Positions 12,273 to 25,867 of a DNA stretch of 64,000 nt are shown here, in pieces. A program made the translations under genes and the position numbers. Numbering within the stretch: the stretch's first letter is position 1; each line of letters begins with the position of its first letter. The stretch is from Formicarius rufipectus (Eukaryota > Chordata > Aves > Passeriformes > Formicariidae). The stretch is from positions 2,009-66,008 of the forward strand of contig VXAU01001111.1 in NCBI GenBank assembly GCA_013399695.1. The letters are read 5' to 3'. The notes beneath the pieces are model-generated. The model worked only from the letters and a program-made list of their open reading frames with translations, was not told the DNA's origin and did not search any database.

Positions 12273-12800
12273 CCGTGTCCCGGCCTGTAGGTGCCAGGTC
12301 GCTTCTCTGGGCATGTGACTACGAGTCCCTTTGAACGGACGGCTTGGAAATCGCACCAGGGAAAATCTGCAAGAAGCTTTTTGAAGCTGGGGGACGGGGT
12401 GATCCTTAAAAGTGGGGGAAGGAATTTTAAATTTTTTTAAAGTATCTGAGTTTTCAGGGCTGCGGGAGGGCACGGCTACTTGGAGAACAATTTCAATTAC
12501 AACGAGACGCGAAACACCTGATGGGCGTCGGCACCCACGGGCTGCGCTACTGCCCGGTGAGAGCGATCCTGGCCCCGCCGCTGGCGGGGGAGCCGGGACG
12601 GGACAGCGGCCCGAGGTTGATGCCGGCCCTGGCTGCTGGGGAGCGCCCCGCAGGCGTCTCGGTGCGAGGTCCTGGCTTGGGAAGCGCGGGAGGGAGGGCC
12701 GAGAAACACTCAGGGGAACAGCTGGGCACGGGAACGAAGCAGCGAGGGAGGCGTGGGGGGACGATGACAACAAAACCTGGAAAGTCTCCTGGAGTTACGG

Positions 12801-15800
12801 ATGCTTTGGGTGAACCGCTGTTGCATGACAGAGTTGATGGGAGGTGTAAGGTGACACTCGAGTCGGAAAATCCTAGTTGTGCCCAGACACACGGTGAAGG
12901 CAAGGTTTAAATTCTCGGATTCCAGACACAAATTCTCTGTTAATTTTTGTTTGCATAATAAGTTTCGCAATAAAATTCAAGTACCTTTGGTACTTTGGTA
13001 CTTGTGGTTTTGCAGTTCCCGGTATGCTGATGCATAAAAAAAGATGCATAGTATATGGTTGTATAAGCATGTAGCATTGTTAGGAAGACCATTGATGTCT
13101 GAGCTTGTTACAACTCTTACCCTCGTCTCATTGTTTTGAAGATTTCTGACATACTTATTGAAAGCAATCATGACCCAGCTCATTCATTATTCATTTCAGT
13201 ACGGAAGAGGGAGGGAAATGTGTGGATTAAAAGTTAGGCTAGTATTCCGATCCTCCCCCTGCCTCCCCCAGTGCTGTTTGTTTTACTGATTAAAAGTTTG
13301 GGAGATTCTGCTGTCACCACATAGAAAGTCAAGCTTTGACAGTGTATATTAGCTGTACTTACATCAGGTATTCAAAGTGTTGTAGATAATATGTTGCACA
13401 CAGAAGTCATACATTTCAAATAATGTTCTGCTTAGAAAAGGTTACTGATTATACTGTAGTCTCTTTAATTACAGCCAAATGCTCTGAGTGCTAATACTCT
13501 ATCAGTGATAATATTGCTTAACTGTTTATCAAGAGTTTTTCGAACTTAAGTATTTAAAAGTAGGAACACAAAATTAATTCAGCTGGCCACTCTTATCACT
13601 TAGATTATTTAGAAAAGTTAAAAAATACCCAACAAAACTCCAAAACTTAGTGGGGAGTAAAATACCTTAACTCTTTCCAACCCATGGCTGTAAGTCAGTT
13701 ACTTACTGGGTGGAACTGGCATTTGAGTTGTAAAGCCTTAGAATAGCTTATGCTGTAAAAGTAGAATCCAAACTGGAACACAGTGAATATTTTGTACTCC
13801 TTATTGGCTGAGGTAGAACAGCTGATAGTGAAGATATTCACCTTAGCGATCCTGTATGCTCCCACGCACATGGTGTGGACAGTCACTGTTTCTTGAAGAA
13901 ACCTCGAAGTCTTTGGGAGCTGCCACTGTACTGCATTGTATTGAAGTGCAAGTGCTCCCTGGAAAAAGAGGAACTGTCAGCAAACCAAAGGAAGGAAAGG
14001 TCAAGAGACCGTGAAGTGAGTGGGATAGCATGTGTTAAGTGATTACATTAATAGAAAAAGATTTTTGTGCCTGATTACTGGTAAATAGTAAGTAGAGATA
14101 GAGAAAGACCCTGTATCCAAACAGACTTAGTCATGTTGGAAGTCTTTAATTTTGTGTTCGTTGCGTTTGTTGGAATCATTTTAGTGAGTATTTCATGTAT
14201 TTGTTACTGTGATGAGTGAATATCAAGATGAATATCTGAAGTAATTATAAAAGGATTAAATAAGCAAACTGCAAATAATTGTTTCAAGGAAAAGGTGATT
14301 GTGTTGTCAGTATAAAGTCGTCTGCTTGAACTTTGTTAACGTCAACAAAATTCATAGAAGTTACGCTTCCTCTGTTTTTACTTCCCATCCGTATGCCATC
14401 CTGCTCCATGTTAAGCTGATGCCTCAGTGCAGGTTATACAGTCCTTTGGGTCATCTCTTGACACAATACATCTATTTCTTTCTACTCCTACCGTAAGAAC
14501 TTTAGCTTTAGAAAACACTTTAAGAAGTGTGTATGAAGTTGAGGATCCTCCAACGTAGGAAAAGCTGGGCAGAAAATAAGGGTATCATGATTTTAAGCAG
14601 GTAAATTTCATCTTGTCTAGAGATTTGCAGCAACTTGGAAGCATTACAGATATAAATAGTGGTAGTAGTTCTTCATACAAAGCTCTTGCAAGGGCATGCT
14701 CTGCAGCAAGTGGGCACTGATAAGCTTTGGTAATGCTGCCTCCCCTCCCCAAACCCCTCCCGCCCCGTGGTTTTCTTTTTTTTTTTTTTTCTCCCCAGCC
14801 TAAGGGTAAAGTTCGTTATTTAACAAGCTTTCAGGGCCCAGATTAATACTTTTCAGCCGAACTGTCAGCTCAGTAGGATGGGAATGAACCTTGCACGTAA
14901 ATCACCTCTTTCGGATTTCCTGTAGCACAGGGGTTACCCCGGCAAGGCGACCCCCTCGCAGCCACTCCCCGGCGGGACGAGGAGGGCGGCCCTGGCCCCT
15001 TCTCTCCGCCTGTGTGGCTTGCTGCGGAAGGTAACCTGGTACTTCAGTTGTCTGGCTGCTTAAGGTTGGCCCGGGGGAATCAGCCCTCCTGCCCCCAGAT
15101 GTCATGCAGTTTGGCAGGGACGTGCCACCCCGCAGAGATGCTTTCAGCAGCTGCAGCAAGGTGAGATGTTGTGCCACACTGGTGGCTTGAAACTTTATCT
15201 CCTTTGTACTGTCTGGGAGTGTTTTAGTAACTCTTACAATATGTCTGGTCTCTGGCTCTTGTTCTTTAGGTAATTTTGAATGGTGAATGTGGGGTGAATA
15301 CAGTGTCTAACCTGGGAGAGTATTATTTAAAATAAACGTCTTAGGTTATTGAAATGATGGTGTAACAGTAGCATGTACCTAGACTTCATTAATGGCAATA
15401 AAGTAACACTAGGTTATTATGGTAGCAGTAATTGGAATGAAGCTACACTGTTGTGAGGATTTGCCGTAGCTGCACCATCATTTTGTTGCATGGTCTAGCC
15501 TTTAGGATTATGTGACTGTGCAAAAGCAGTATTCGTCTCTTTTCCCATCTAGTTTTAGGAGCTCTAAAACTGTATTTACGCAAGGATTCTTAGTTTTGTA
15601 TTAGAATGGGAGTCACAAATGAAAATGTATTTGCCTGTTCTGAAGTGCATCCCTGGAAATTCCACTGGGGCGTCTTTACACAGACAGCAATAAAGTACAC
15701 AACAGTCTGTGCTGCGATTCTATGGTATGCTTTTTTTGGAGTGAAAATACATGCACTTACTTGAGCTGCATTTATCTTGGGTGCTACTTCTCCTGAGATG

Positions 15801-18440
15801 CACCTTTTTTTTATTATTATTTTAAAATGACTTTAAAACTGACCAAATCATACAATGGTGTTTGTTGATGGCTAACAGAATTTAAATACTGTTAGTGGAA
15901 GTGTGAGGAAAAGCAGTGTGTTAGCTTCCAGGGTTTCCTCCTGTCACTGCATCTCCATGGTATAATCTCAAACCCATCAGTTTTATGACCACCTCTAAGT
16001 TTATGAAGTGTTCTTTACTCTGTGTGGTGATGTTACATGCACTAGTGAGAGATGAGGCTTGATTTTCTGCTCTGAAAAGAAGCACAAACCTCACTCCTGT
16101 TGCTTAAGCAGGGCTAACTTGATTGTGTAGGAAGAATGTTTTGTGGATTTTTTTGTGCTACTGCTGTTTAGTCCTACAAATTGTGTGTGTATGTAGCCAT
16201 TCTCTTTCCAGACATATGCACACAGATGCCTTTTTTTTTTAAGAAGCATGATTCTATCTATTGTATTAAATGCAAAGGGATGAACATTGGTAATAGGACC
16301 TGTTACAAAAAAACAACCAATGCTTCTTTAAACATAAATATTAAACCTTGGTCTAGCCTTTAATGTGAATAAAGTGCAGTATCGAGGTCTGAGAGCCCAT
16401 GGCATTTTTTAGTTCTCAGTGTAGGTATGTGCATTCCTGGGTATCTTGTGTAAGCATGCTTGTGTGCCTGTGAGGGACTTCAGTTATTTGTCATCAGCAA
16501 TCTCATGCACTTAGGAAGGTTCTAAGAAAGCTTTAGAGATCACTTGAACTGCAGTGTTTAAGGGCATACAGAAGCATCCCATCAAAAGTATTATTTTTAT
16601 GCTCACTTAGGTTCAGTGTGTGTTTAGACTCTTGCCTGTTTTTTCAAGGATGTGTGTCTACTTACTTTAGTAAAAATAAACCAGGACTCATTCTTCAGGC
16701 TGTTGTAGCTGAGGGTGATGGTAATCTCTCCCATTGATACGCTACGTCCAGGATAGAAAGTCTGGAGTAGGACCTTGTGTTCAGATGTTGCTTTTTTTGA
16801 ATGTGGTCAGTGATTCATTAAAACAAAATTCTTGGAACAAAGGGAATCCAACTGAAGTCACACTAGTTTCCGATCAAATTTAATATCCTGTTTAATGCTA
16901 AAAAATGTGCTACAGCTGTTTGTAGAATGATTTATAAGAAATTCCAAGCAAGATTGTGACTTGAAATTTGTAACCTCTTTTGAAGTCCAAGTTGCTTTTT
17001 AAGAGTTTTGTTTGGTAAAGTAATGAATTTTGCTTAGTGAGTAGGATAGGTAGGGTTTTTTTTCCTTATCTGTTATAAATATTCATTACCTTTTTTTTTT
17101 TTTTGGTCTAGTTTCACCGTGCTTCTATCCTGAGTAATACCAAGTTCCCCCCCATGTGAACATGTATCTGCTTTAAAGACACTAATGGCTGCACCAGAAT
17201 TTTAATTTAAAACATTGATAGCTTAGGGGGGAGCAAGGAGGATGTTGGTTGTTTTTTTATTTTTTAAATTTCTATTATGTATCAGTGTGTCAACTTGTTT
17301 GTTTTATTTTGTATTTATATGTCTTCAGAAGTTCTTCTGATGGCAATATTTGTGTTACTGGTTTCCTCCTCTTTGTTGCATTTTGGACTTTAGCTAGGAA
17401 ATAAGACATTTATTCTTCTATTCTTCCATTGTAATCATCATAAATCAATCCCTCTAGCTCTGTAATAGTCTGTTTTCTCTTTTGACATTTCCTGCCTTGT
17501 ATAAGATGGCTATGATTCCTTACAAATATTTAGTTATTGCAGTTGCCAGTGGTGGGAATGAATGCTATGGTAAGAAACTTCTTTAGCCAAGTAACCAGGA
17601 GGAACAGTGTTCTTTGGGGGAGGAGGAAAAAACACAGTGGAAAGCTTCTGATACTGAAGGAAAAAAATAGTAATAGTTGGTATATGTTGGCTATATTGTA
17701 GTTGTTACTGAGTATAGATGAATACAAAACCATCCTACATGTAGTTACTAAGGCCACACATTTTCTGCAGGAACCTTCTGGGTTCTGATTGTGGTTAACT
17801 TCGATGAAAAACGATTGCTTGGAAAAGTTAATGGCATTAACTACCCAACACTGCCATCACCCTGGAACCTCTAGTACTCTGTACTGTTTGCATAATGCCT
17901 TCACCTACTCAGTGACAGTTTTCCAATAGAGTGACCTCAAGGATGCTGCTTAAAAACTATTGAAGATATTTTGCATCCTTTTCCTTATTGAATTGTGTAG
18001 GAATTTTTATAGTGGACAAGGGAAAACACTGGCAAAAAGTTGGACAGTTCTTGGAAGGTGCCAGAAGGCTGCTGGGGAGCAGATGACACGGGTATTTCTC
18101 TCTGGTGTCACGGATATGGCATCCCCTGTGTTACTCCTACCTGCTTGTGGCAGCACTGAGAAATAAGTAATTTAAAGAATCGCATATCATCTAGAACAAA
18201 ATCCTTTGCACCATTAAATGGTTTAATTCTTTGACTTACCTTACTCAATAATTGTGCTCTGTTGAGAAAGAGAGGAATTCAGTGGAAGGGAGAGCTTCTG
18301 GGAACAGACATTTGACTATTTCCTAATTTTTCTCCCCAAAGGAGATCTGTAGCAACTCCCAAACACCCTACATGCATGTGTGAAAATTTGTAGTATATCT
18401 GAAGTTTTTCAGAAACAGTAGCTATCCTGTTCTCCTGCCA
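12801..18440. other. Proximal intron 1, unique sequence with one CpG-rich patch
   Basis: AT-rich, non-coding sequence with T runs near 14770-14790 and 17089-17104. The notable content is the GC-rich, CpG-containing patch at about 14930-15140, listed separately. I recognise no transposable element and no coding exon here. Confidence 0.55.
14930..15140. promoter_or_regulatory. CpG-rich patch in intron 1, possible enhancer or alternative promoter
   Basis: About 200 bases are clearly richer in G, C and CpG than the flanks (for example CCCCGGCAAGGCGACC and CCGGCGGGACGAGG). The patch sits 2.7 kb downstream of exon 1. It is preceded by a pyrimidine-rich block (14740-14800) and by less GC-rich but complex sequence (14820-14900). 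It could be an intronic CpG-rich enhancer, an alternative first exon promoter or a GC-rich repeat remnant. No gene or open frame of note is associated with it. Confidence 0.35.
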
Positions 18441-18966
18441 TAATTAGCATTGGTGCAGTCTCAACTTGAGTGCTGTGTGCAGTTCTGAGTCCCACAATTA
18501 AAGAAGGATATGGACACCCTTGGATGCATCCAGAGGAGGGCAACAAAGCTGGTGATGGGGCTGGAAGGAATGTCCTACAAAGAGCTGCTGCCGACTCATC
18601 TGTCTACCTTGGAGAAAGAAGGAGGCTGAGGAGTGACCTCATTCCTCTCTATGGCTTTCTGAAGACGGGAAGTGGAGAGGGAGGTGCTGCTCTTTTTCCC
18701 CTGAGGTCCAGTGGTTGGATGCATGGTAATAATTAAAATTGCACCAGGGGAAGTTCAGACTGGACATTAGGAAGCATTTCTTTATGAAGAGGGTAGTCAA
18801 ACTGAAATAGGCTTTGTAGAGAGCTCGTTGAACCTAAGCCCGTCACTGTTTTGGAGACATTTGGACAATGGCCTTAATAATGTGCTTTATCTTTTGATCG
18901 GCTGTGAAGTGATCACACTGTTGGACTAAATGATTGCTGTAGGTCTCTTCCAACTGAAATACTATA
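18441..18966 (+). mobile_element. CR1 LINE, 3' end (RT C-terminus and 3' UTR)
   Basis: The sequence follows the avian CR1 3' end in order. It opens with the segment encoding 'LE-CCVQF-VP' (CTTGAGTGCTGTGTGCAGTTCTG). The motif AGGAGGGCAACAAAGCTGGTGA, encoding the RRATK-like stretch, and GAAGGAGGCTGAGGAGTGACCTCAT, encoding the EKRRLRGDLI-like stretch, come next. After these come the GGGGAAGTTCAGACTGGACATTAGGAAG block and the terminal GGTCTCTTCCAACTGAAATACTAT. It is 5'-truncated, as most CR1 copies are, and shows scattered substitutions and indels, so it is inactive. Confidence 0.88.
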
Positions 18967-21900
18967 TTTTATTTGAGATCATTCAGAAAAAGCAAAACTA
19001 CTGTTATTGTCCTCCAACTTTCTTCAACTGCAGAATTCAGAAGGACAAATGTATTTGTGGTGGACTGCTCCAGCTGTCCAGAACGTACTTGCTGCATCAG
19101 TTACAACATTTAGAGCCAAGAGAAAAATTGGCCAAGTGAACCTTTACACTTTATCTTCTGTGGAATTAGTCATGTTTGTGTATGCAATTACATGTTTAGA
19201 GGGTTAGTTAGTTTGTTTCATGTGTGTTTTTGTTTCAAATTGAGAGAGAGGGGGAGGGAGTGTTACAGCTGGTAAGTAACCTCTGCAGTCTTCTCAAGCA
19301 ACTTTGTCTCTCTTAGAGAGACAAAGAACAGCACTTTTAGAAGCTGAGGTATTTATTACTCCCAAGTCAAACGTTAATTTTAGCAGGCCTGGATTATAAT
19401 TATTTGGTTAAGTGCTGTTCATCCTTTTTTGAATAGGCAGCTAATGCTCCTTACCCTGCAAGTATGGGATCATATACACAGTTATGTGAGGAAAAGCTGG
19501 TAGGTGTTGTTTGTGGTGTGCTACCTACAGATGGTTGAATCCGCGCTTCTTCTCTTCCGACTAGCTCCTGATCTTGAGGGGTTCTTGCTGAGGAAGGAGT
19601 GCAAGGGCAGCGTTCAGCAGCTCCTTTCTGTGGGCTACCTATGATCCAGAGCGGTGGACACTGCTGTGAACCAAGATTAAAACCTGCTATCTTGAATTTG
19701 CACTAACCTGTACTTGAAAGTGCTCATAAAGAGTTGAGCTCTGGGAACTGTCCATGTAGGTGGTCTCGCTTTGTGCTATATGCATGTTAAAGAAACTTCA
19801 TGAAGAGAAAATAAAAATGTTGAAGAATTTAAAACATAAAGAAAGCCTGGGAAGTGATGGAAACTGTAAAGAAAAACTTGCTTGAACAACTTTGGTTTTG
19901 CTTCTTCCTTAAGGAAAAAAAAAAAAAGGAACATTTCTTGCCACACATGTTGGAACTAATTCCGAGAGGGTGGAGTTTATTTTGTTTGTGTTTTGTTTGT
20001 TTTTTAATGATCTATTTTCTTTGAAAATGTTATCATTGGAGCGTTAAGAATTTACCAATCTTAACCTGTCATTCTTCATGTCTAACAACTGCTAGGTGTT
20101 GCAGACTAGGTGACTTCTTTGTGGCTGCTGTGAATAGGAGACCAGGGAGATACTATGAAAGTAGGTTTCACTGGATGTCAAAGACCGTGTTTGTATTTTG
20201 CACCCCTAAAAGGATCATTCATTATTTGGTGTGCTGCTGAGAAAATTTGCTTATTTGCACACTCACTATTTCTTCAAATACACTACTTCTATTTCTTGTT
20301 AGAAATAAGGTAACTTCAATAATTACAGTGATAACTGTTTGTAACTGGCCACAGATATACTTGACAGAAACATAATTTACCTGTAAAATTAATAATGCCA
20401 AGAGTCTGGATGGAGACTGTATGTATAATTTTTATAGAATTGCTACTTATTGTTAGATTGCTAGCGTGATTAACTGTGAAAGGAAAATAAGAAATAATCT
20501 TGTGAGGTGGTGCTTTGCTGACATTCATCACTTGCTTAGGGACAGATGTTTCCAAACTAAAGCAGAGCCTAGGACTTCCTCTTTGCCCTCTCTCTAGAAC
20601 ATCTTGCATAACAAGCAGAGTGCTGCTGTGGTACAGATATGACAATTAATTTGATTTATGAATGTCAAAGTACTCATGCTAAGATTTCAATCTCTCTTTG
20701 TGGTGAGGGTACTTTTAATTTTATCTGCTGTATATATTAATATTGAAGTATTCTGTAATTTGGAGACAATGAGACAGTCTTGTTAATAAGCAAGCTTGTA
20801 CAGTAGGTTCAGTATGTAGGGAGGATTGCTTTTTCCACAAAGGAAGATAACAATGGACAATTAATTCTTCTTTCCCATTGGGTGTGTTTCTGGCTGGCTA
20901 GAGAAGGGCAAAATGTTGGTTCACTTAAAAATACCAAGAACCCTGTTGTGCAGGCCCCAGGGCACAGCTTTCAGAAGAACATTAACAGCTGTTAGAAGGC
21001 CCACTGACAGGAGACTGGGTACAGTGAGTATTGGCCTGTCTCTTTTGTACAGTTTCATGGTGGTTTCCTCTAAATTGCCAGGCAACAAAAGCCAAGAGGC
21101 TAAGCTCAAAGTCAAATTCTCTGAGGGTCTCCTTGCTTGCTGGAGTGTTAGTGATGCTGAGTTTGTGCCTTCTGCCTTGTGTTTCCAAGTGCACCCTGAA
21201 CGTAAGACTGTACTTTTTTGAACACGCAGTTTGGAAAGGTCTGAGCTCCTTTTTTGTGGCTCAGCAGATCCCAGCAGGTGGGCAGCTCCTGGCTGTGCCA
21301 AGGCAATTTGTTTCAGCTGCCAGGAATGCCATATTAATAGTACTGGGTACATGAGATTGTTCTCTTTTAGGAGGGGATTCATTCTGTGTGTTGAGGGAAG
21401 TGGATTTGATAAACAGCTGGACTCAGACTGAGATCAGACCACCTTAGAGTGGTAAATTGGTTGATAAAGGGCTCTCTCTAACAGTTATAGTTCCCTGCAA
21501 GATTGTGGTGCTCAGGGCAGATTAAACACAGCCTGTACAACTGAAAGTTGTGAAGTGTTGTGCGATAAAGTGCTTTTGTTTTCCTTACCCAAGAGGGGCT
21601 GCCTATTTCTCTGTGAAAATTATGAAGATCTTTAAGAGTAATGAGAGTCCTTCTCTGAGTGGCTGGGCCAGCAGTTGATCAAATCACTAAAAACTAATAA
21701 AGATCTGTGGAGGAGCTCTGAAGTGCTTTCCTTTTGGAAATATCTGTGGATAGGCCATAAGGGTCTACAAGCACATTGAAGTGTGATTTTGGAATAGGAG
21801 GAAGGGGAAAGAGCAATGAAGAATTTTCAGAAGGCAGGGCCATACTTCAAAGAAAGGAAGAATTAGGCTGTTCTATTGCATCAGATAGAACTAAAGAATT

Positions 21901-24154
21901 AGGCAAACTCTAAATTGAACAGTCACTACTAATCTGGATTAGTGGCATAAAAAGGCTCTTTGTAATAATGAAACTCTTTGAATATCTTAGCTAACAGTTT
22001 CAGAAAATTAATGAAATTTTCAAATCCTCATCTCATATGACAGATGATCTGTTGTTCCCTTGAGTCTGTAAGTTGCCTTTTTACTCCATGATTAGTTGGG
22101 TTATGCTATATATATATATACACTGAGTATTGAAGTCATTTAAGAGTAGAAGTATGTCTGTACCTAGTTGGACAAAAAGCCTGATTAGCCCTATATGCCA
22201 TTTTCAACAATACCCAACACAGGCAATCTCTTTGGAGAGTTCATGGTTCAGAACTGTGGTTCAGCCCGGTGCTCCACTAATGTGGCAGCGGATGACTTGG
22301 AGAGTGATGTTGGAAACCTCATGATGAGAAGTGATAAGTTACACGTTCCCCCTTTTCCCCAGTTCCTTCCAGGTGAAGGCTGCCCTATGGACATGGGCAT
22401 GTCTGTTCTTACAAGTAGACAGCACCCACTAAACCCTGTGCCCCAAAAGTTGTTTGTTGTTTTTTTTTTTTTCTTTTCTTTTTTTTTCTGTATTTTTTGT
22501 TTTGTTTGGTTTTTTTGTTTGTTTTTTTTTTTTTTTAAATCCTCGGTCATGTGAGATGCTTCATTAACCTGTACGAGGCTTGTTGTGCAACATTCAGCTG
22601 ATTTGTCCTCAAATGACGCCACAGGAAGTCTTCTGAGCTTTCTACCGTGGTTACTTGGTTTCTTCGCTTTTGTATCCCACAGGCCACGTTTAGGAGAAAT
22701 CCTGAAGCCTTGGTGTATTAGCAAATACCTGCTGCTTGTTCTTTGGCCAGCTGGGCACTTCTGTTAGAAAACCCAGCAGCAGGTGTTTAGAGGATCCCCA
22801 GGCTCATGTTTGTCATAATGAAAGGGCAGCCATGGCAACATGCACCTGGCTACAGCCACTTTTCTGGCTCCTCCTGTGCCTCTTATTTTTTATTTTTTTT
22901 TTTGGCTGACCTTCTTCTCTATTTATGCCCTTACCATGCAAGGCCCTGCCAAATTACAGGACCTACTTGACAACCTCCTTCTGAGCAACGAAATGGCAAA
23001 TGTCACTACATGCTGACAAACTGTTGGCAACAGCTTGTGAACTTCTTTGCCTTAAATATTGGGGTGTTTGTGTGCATGTTATTTTTTTTTTTTTCCTTTA
23101 ATTGTTGACTTTTCTCCTGCATTTGATCCAGCTGCTTATTGGGCCCCCAGAAGCTTTTGGTATCAACAAGTACAGCTTTGAGTGAATGTTCTGTCTATAT
23201 AATAGGAAATTAAAAAAAATAAACAAAAAGCCCCAAAACTAAGCAAGTCCTAAACAGGAAAAAAAAATTCCTTTTGCTTGTCTTGAGCCCAACACCTGCC
23301 AATTAAGTATGAAACTTTCCCAGTCTTTGTTCTGGACAAAGCAGGGAGCAATGCTGTCCATGCCACTTGTGGTTTTATTGAGTTGAATTCTCTATTGTTC
23401 TTTTTCAAGCTAAAGATCTTTCACTGATGTAACTTGCTTTTTGAAAAGAAACTGTTCCTTACCTTTGATCACCTGACTTCATACCTTACTTAATTCTCTT
23501 TTAAGACTGCAGAACAAGAAGAGGAGAGAGCCAGGAGTGAACACAGGATTCCAGGTGTGGGACTCCACAGATGGGTTTTGTTCTCTTTCCTGATAATTCC
23601 ACTGGTATATTTGTTTCAAAAGGATGTTTTGATTTGAGAGCATTTTGTAACATGTCAGACATGAGTATGATTGAAATGCCTCCTTTAAAGAACTACTTAT
23701 ATTTATACTGAAGAACAGGATGGGGGAAGGCATTTCATAGTTATTACTACTTCCTCAAAATTCACATAAAAGCTGTTCTTAGGGGCCTGTTTCAAGATGA
23801 TGGCTATTTAAACTTATGTGTTCATTATGTTTTTAATGTGTTTTTCTGCCTACCACATGTGCACAGTGAGAGATTTAATGGGACTAGCCATCTTCTGAGT
23901 TATTAACTAGGAGCTATATATTTAATGTCTTCAATGATTTTTCTTTAAAAATGAGATGTGGTCTCAAAGTGGTCTGTGAAATATACCAGAAGTCTTGCAA
24001 AGGCTGTTTATATTTGTTAACAATAAGGTATTACTGTCAGGCAAGATTTGTGAGGACTTTGTCATGTGCACTGACTAGGTTCATTATGACAAAGCAAGTT
24101 TATCAGAAACCTGTCCATGATTGCAAACTTTTATATACGCGTCAAGCCTCGCCT
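18967..24154. other. Intron 1 stretch, mostly unique sequence
   Basis: No gene recognised. Overlapping open frames on both strands at 20913-21430 fall in a locally GC-richer block but resemble no family I know. A T-rich tract lies at 22451-22537 and shorter T runs near 22888-22903 and 23080-23094. A short TA run lies near 22110-22121. Confidence 0.5.
22451..22537. repeat. T-rich low-complexity tract
   Basis: About 87 bases of mostly T with interspersed G and C (TTTGTTTG-type units). Open frames across it on both strands are meaningless poly-Phe or poly-Lys readings. Confidence 0.85.
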
Positions 24155-24425
24155 AAAGCATAAGAATATAAGAAATACCCCACTGGGGCAAACTAATGGT
24201 CTGCGTAGGAAAGTGACTGGCCTCTGTCAGTGTCAGTGGCATGTGCTGTTCTGATTAAGGAGAGGATTTGGGCTGAGTCAGTTTCTGCTGTTCATTCCCC
24301 TCATACCCTCCTAACATCCACAGCTGTTGGACTGAGGATATTAGAAGACATGTCTCTGCCTCTGCTCTTCAGTTTCTCTTTATGGAGGTCTTGTCCATGG
24401 ATTTGTCAATTTTCCTACTGAAGAT
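24155..24425 (-). mobile_element. Old CR1 LINE 3' end, antisense to VEGFC
   Basis: On the - strand the element ends in GCCCCAGTGGGGTATTTCTTATATTCTTATGC. This resembles the 3' terminus of old sauropsid CR1 families, where a 'tggtctga-ccagtatggc' box is followed by TTCTTA-type short repeats. Further in, the - strand block around 24380-24422 (AAATTGACAAATCCATGGACAAG) corresponds to the 'aattcatggaggataggtcc' type 3' UTR segment of the same families. The copy is strongly diverged, so family and exact ends are uncertain. Confidence 0.55.
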
Positions 24426-25767
24426 GCCATGAGCAGTTAGTAGATTCTGAGCTTCTTCATACCAGGATGGTGCTGGCTTGGGTGCAGCTTCTTTGGTTTT
24501 GTTGACCTGCAGTATCTGTAAAGACTTATTTTACAGTTAATATTCTCTACTTGTCTTTTCTTTGAATCTTGTATGTAAGGCACAAAAACTATTTTCAGCA
24601 CTTGAGAGAAAATATGCAGTTTATTTGGAGATGTGAGGTATATGTACTGAAATTTTTGAATATCAAACGAGAAGAAATATAAGTGTTTCATTTAATTATT
24701 TCATATTATATTTCAACAAAATAGAAATCTGATCGTTTTTTATATTTTGTCCAGTCAGAGCAACTGGGTCCAGTGTCAGATTTTCACCCACCCCTTTGGT
24801 TAAGAGACTGAGTTTATTTTCATCTTTAGACCTTTATTGCATGCATGGTCCCTCTTCAGTTGCTGTCTGCCTGTGGTTTAGCCAGCTTTGGGAAGAATTT
24901 TCCCTGTAGGTAAGAATTAAAATCAAGAGCTCTTTTGAGGTGTTCATGGTGCCTGGAACCCTTATTACGTATTTTTTTGTAGGAAATTCCATATTCCATA
25001 TGCCACTTGATGAACAGTAGTGCAGTGCTGAGTACTGGGGCAAACCAAGAGATCCGCTCTTGCTCTGTACAAAAGTACAGGAAGAATTGCAGGAAAGTGG
25101 TGGAGTTGGGTCCTAAACAGTTGGGTCACAAGTCTCTAATTCCCTTTGTCCTCTTCCAGGAGGAGGAAAAAGATAAGAGAATTAAAAAATAAAGCATTCA
25201 GATGAGGACTATATAATGTGAGCCTTAGCAGAATCAAGTTTTACTCCCTTAGAAATGTCGGTGGTCTTCCAAAGAAGATTAAGTCATCTAGGGTTTGGAT
25301 TTTTTTTTCTCTCCTTGCATTGGTTGCTCCTTCTTCTCTGTGTTACTGGGGCATATTTCCTCTGTCTCACTAGAGAAGTACCATGTGCTGCTGTATTAGA
25401 GAAATCTGTGCATCTTGCAGAGGGTTCCATTGGAGCATATTTGTTTAAATCCTTATTGTTATTCTAGAGGTGTTATCTATCAAGTGATATATTGAAGAAA
25501 ACTGAATTTCTTCTGGATAATCATAACATTTTTTTAATTCTAAATATGTTTCATATTTGTGCCAACCTACTGATTTCGGCCGGTTTTCTGCATATTCTTT
25601 ATTACAGTTGTGAAAACTGTAGTTAGTGTTGATTTTATTCTTTCCCCCGTAAATATTATGCACCATGAATTCCTCAAAATCCTTGTTACATGCATTGTCA
25701 TAAAGCTCCTAGCTTAGACTATTTAACACATGCTCTTTTAAAGACTTTACTTTTTATAGTCACTGTG

Positions 25768-25787
25768 TATATATATATATATATATT
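25768..25787. repeat. (TA)n microsatellite
   Basis: About ten TA dinucleotides in a row, followed by a T run. Confidence 0.9.
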
Positions 25788-25867
25788 TATTTTTTTTAAC
25801 CTTCAAACTGCCTAATGAGGAAACTGTTAAAAAAGAAGGCTTATTCTGAGCCAGAACAGGTTGTGTT

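Larger units (their letters stand above)
11480..12800 (+). promoter_or_regulatory. VEGFC: CpG island covering the VEGFC promoter, 5' UTR and exon 1
   Basis: Composition changes sharply from AT-rich flanks to GC-rich, CpG-dense DNA at about 11480 and fades back after about 12800. The island contains a GC box at 11589-11598, a second GGGCGG at 11663-11668, GGA and CCG triplet repeats and the VEGFC start codon. I see no TATA box at a sensible distance, as expected for a CpG-island promoter. The transcription start cannot be placed because an assembly gap lies within the likely 5' UTR. The long open frames that overlap this island on both strands are artefacts of high GC, which makes stop codons rare. 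Confidence 0.85.

Noticed and set aside
11471..12813. Several long open frames (up to 287 codons) on both strands across the CpG island
   Set aside because: They arise because GC-rich DNA has few stops; they cross the N gap, overlap each other in all frames and most start at non-ATG codons. Only the frame starting at 12123 matches a known protein.
20913..21430. Overlapping open frames of 102-153 codons on both strands
   Set aside because: Opposite-strand frames overlap, no product looks like a known family and there are no convincing splice sites; treated as chance frames in a slightly GC-richer block.
24230..24421. 63-codon open frame on the + strand
   Set aside because: It lies on the opposite strand of an old CR1 3' end and has no protein-like features.
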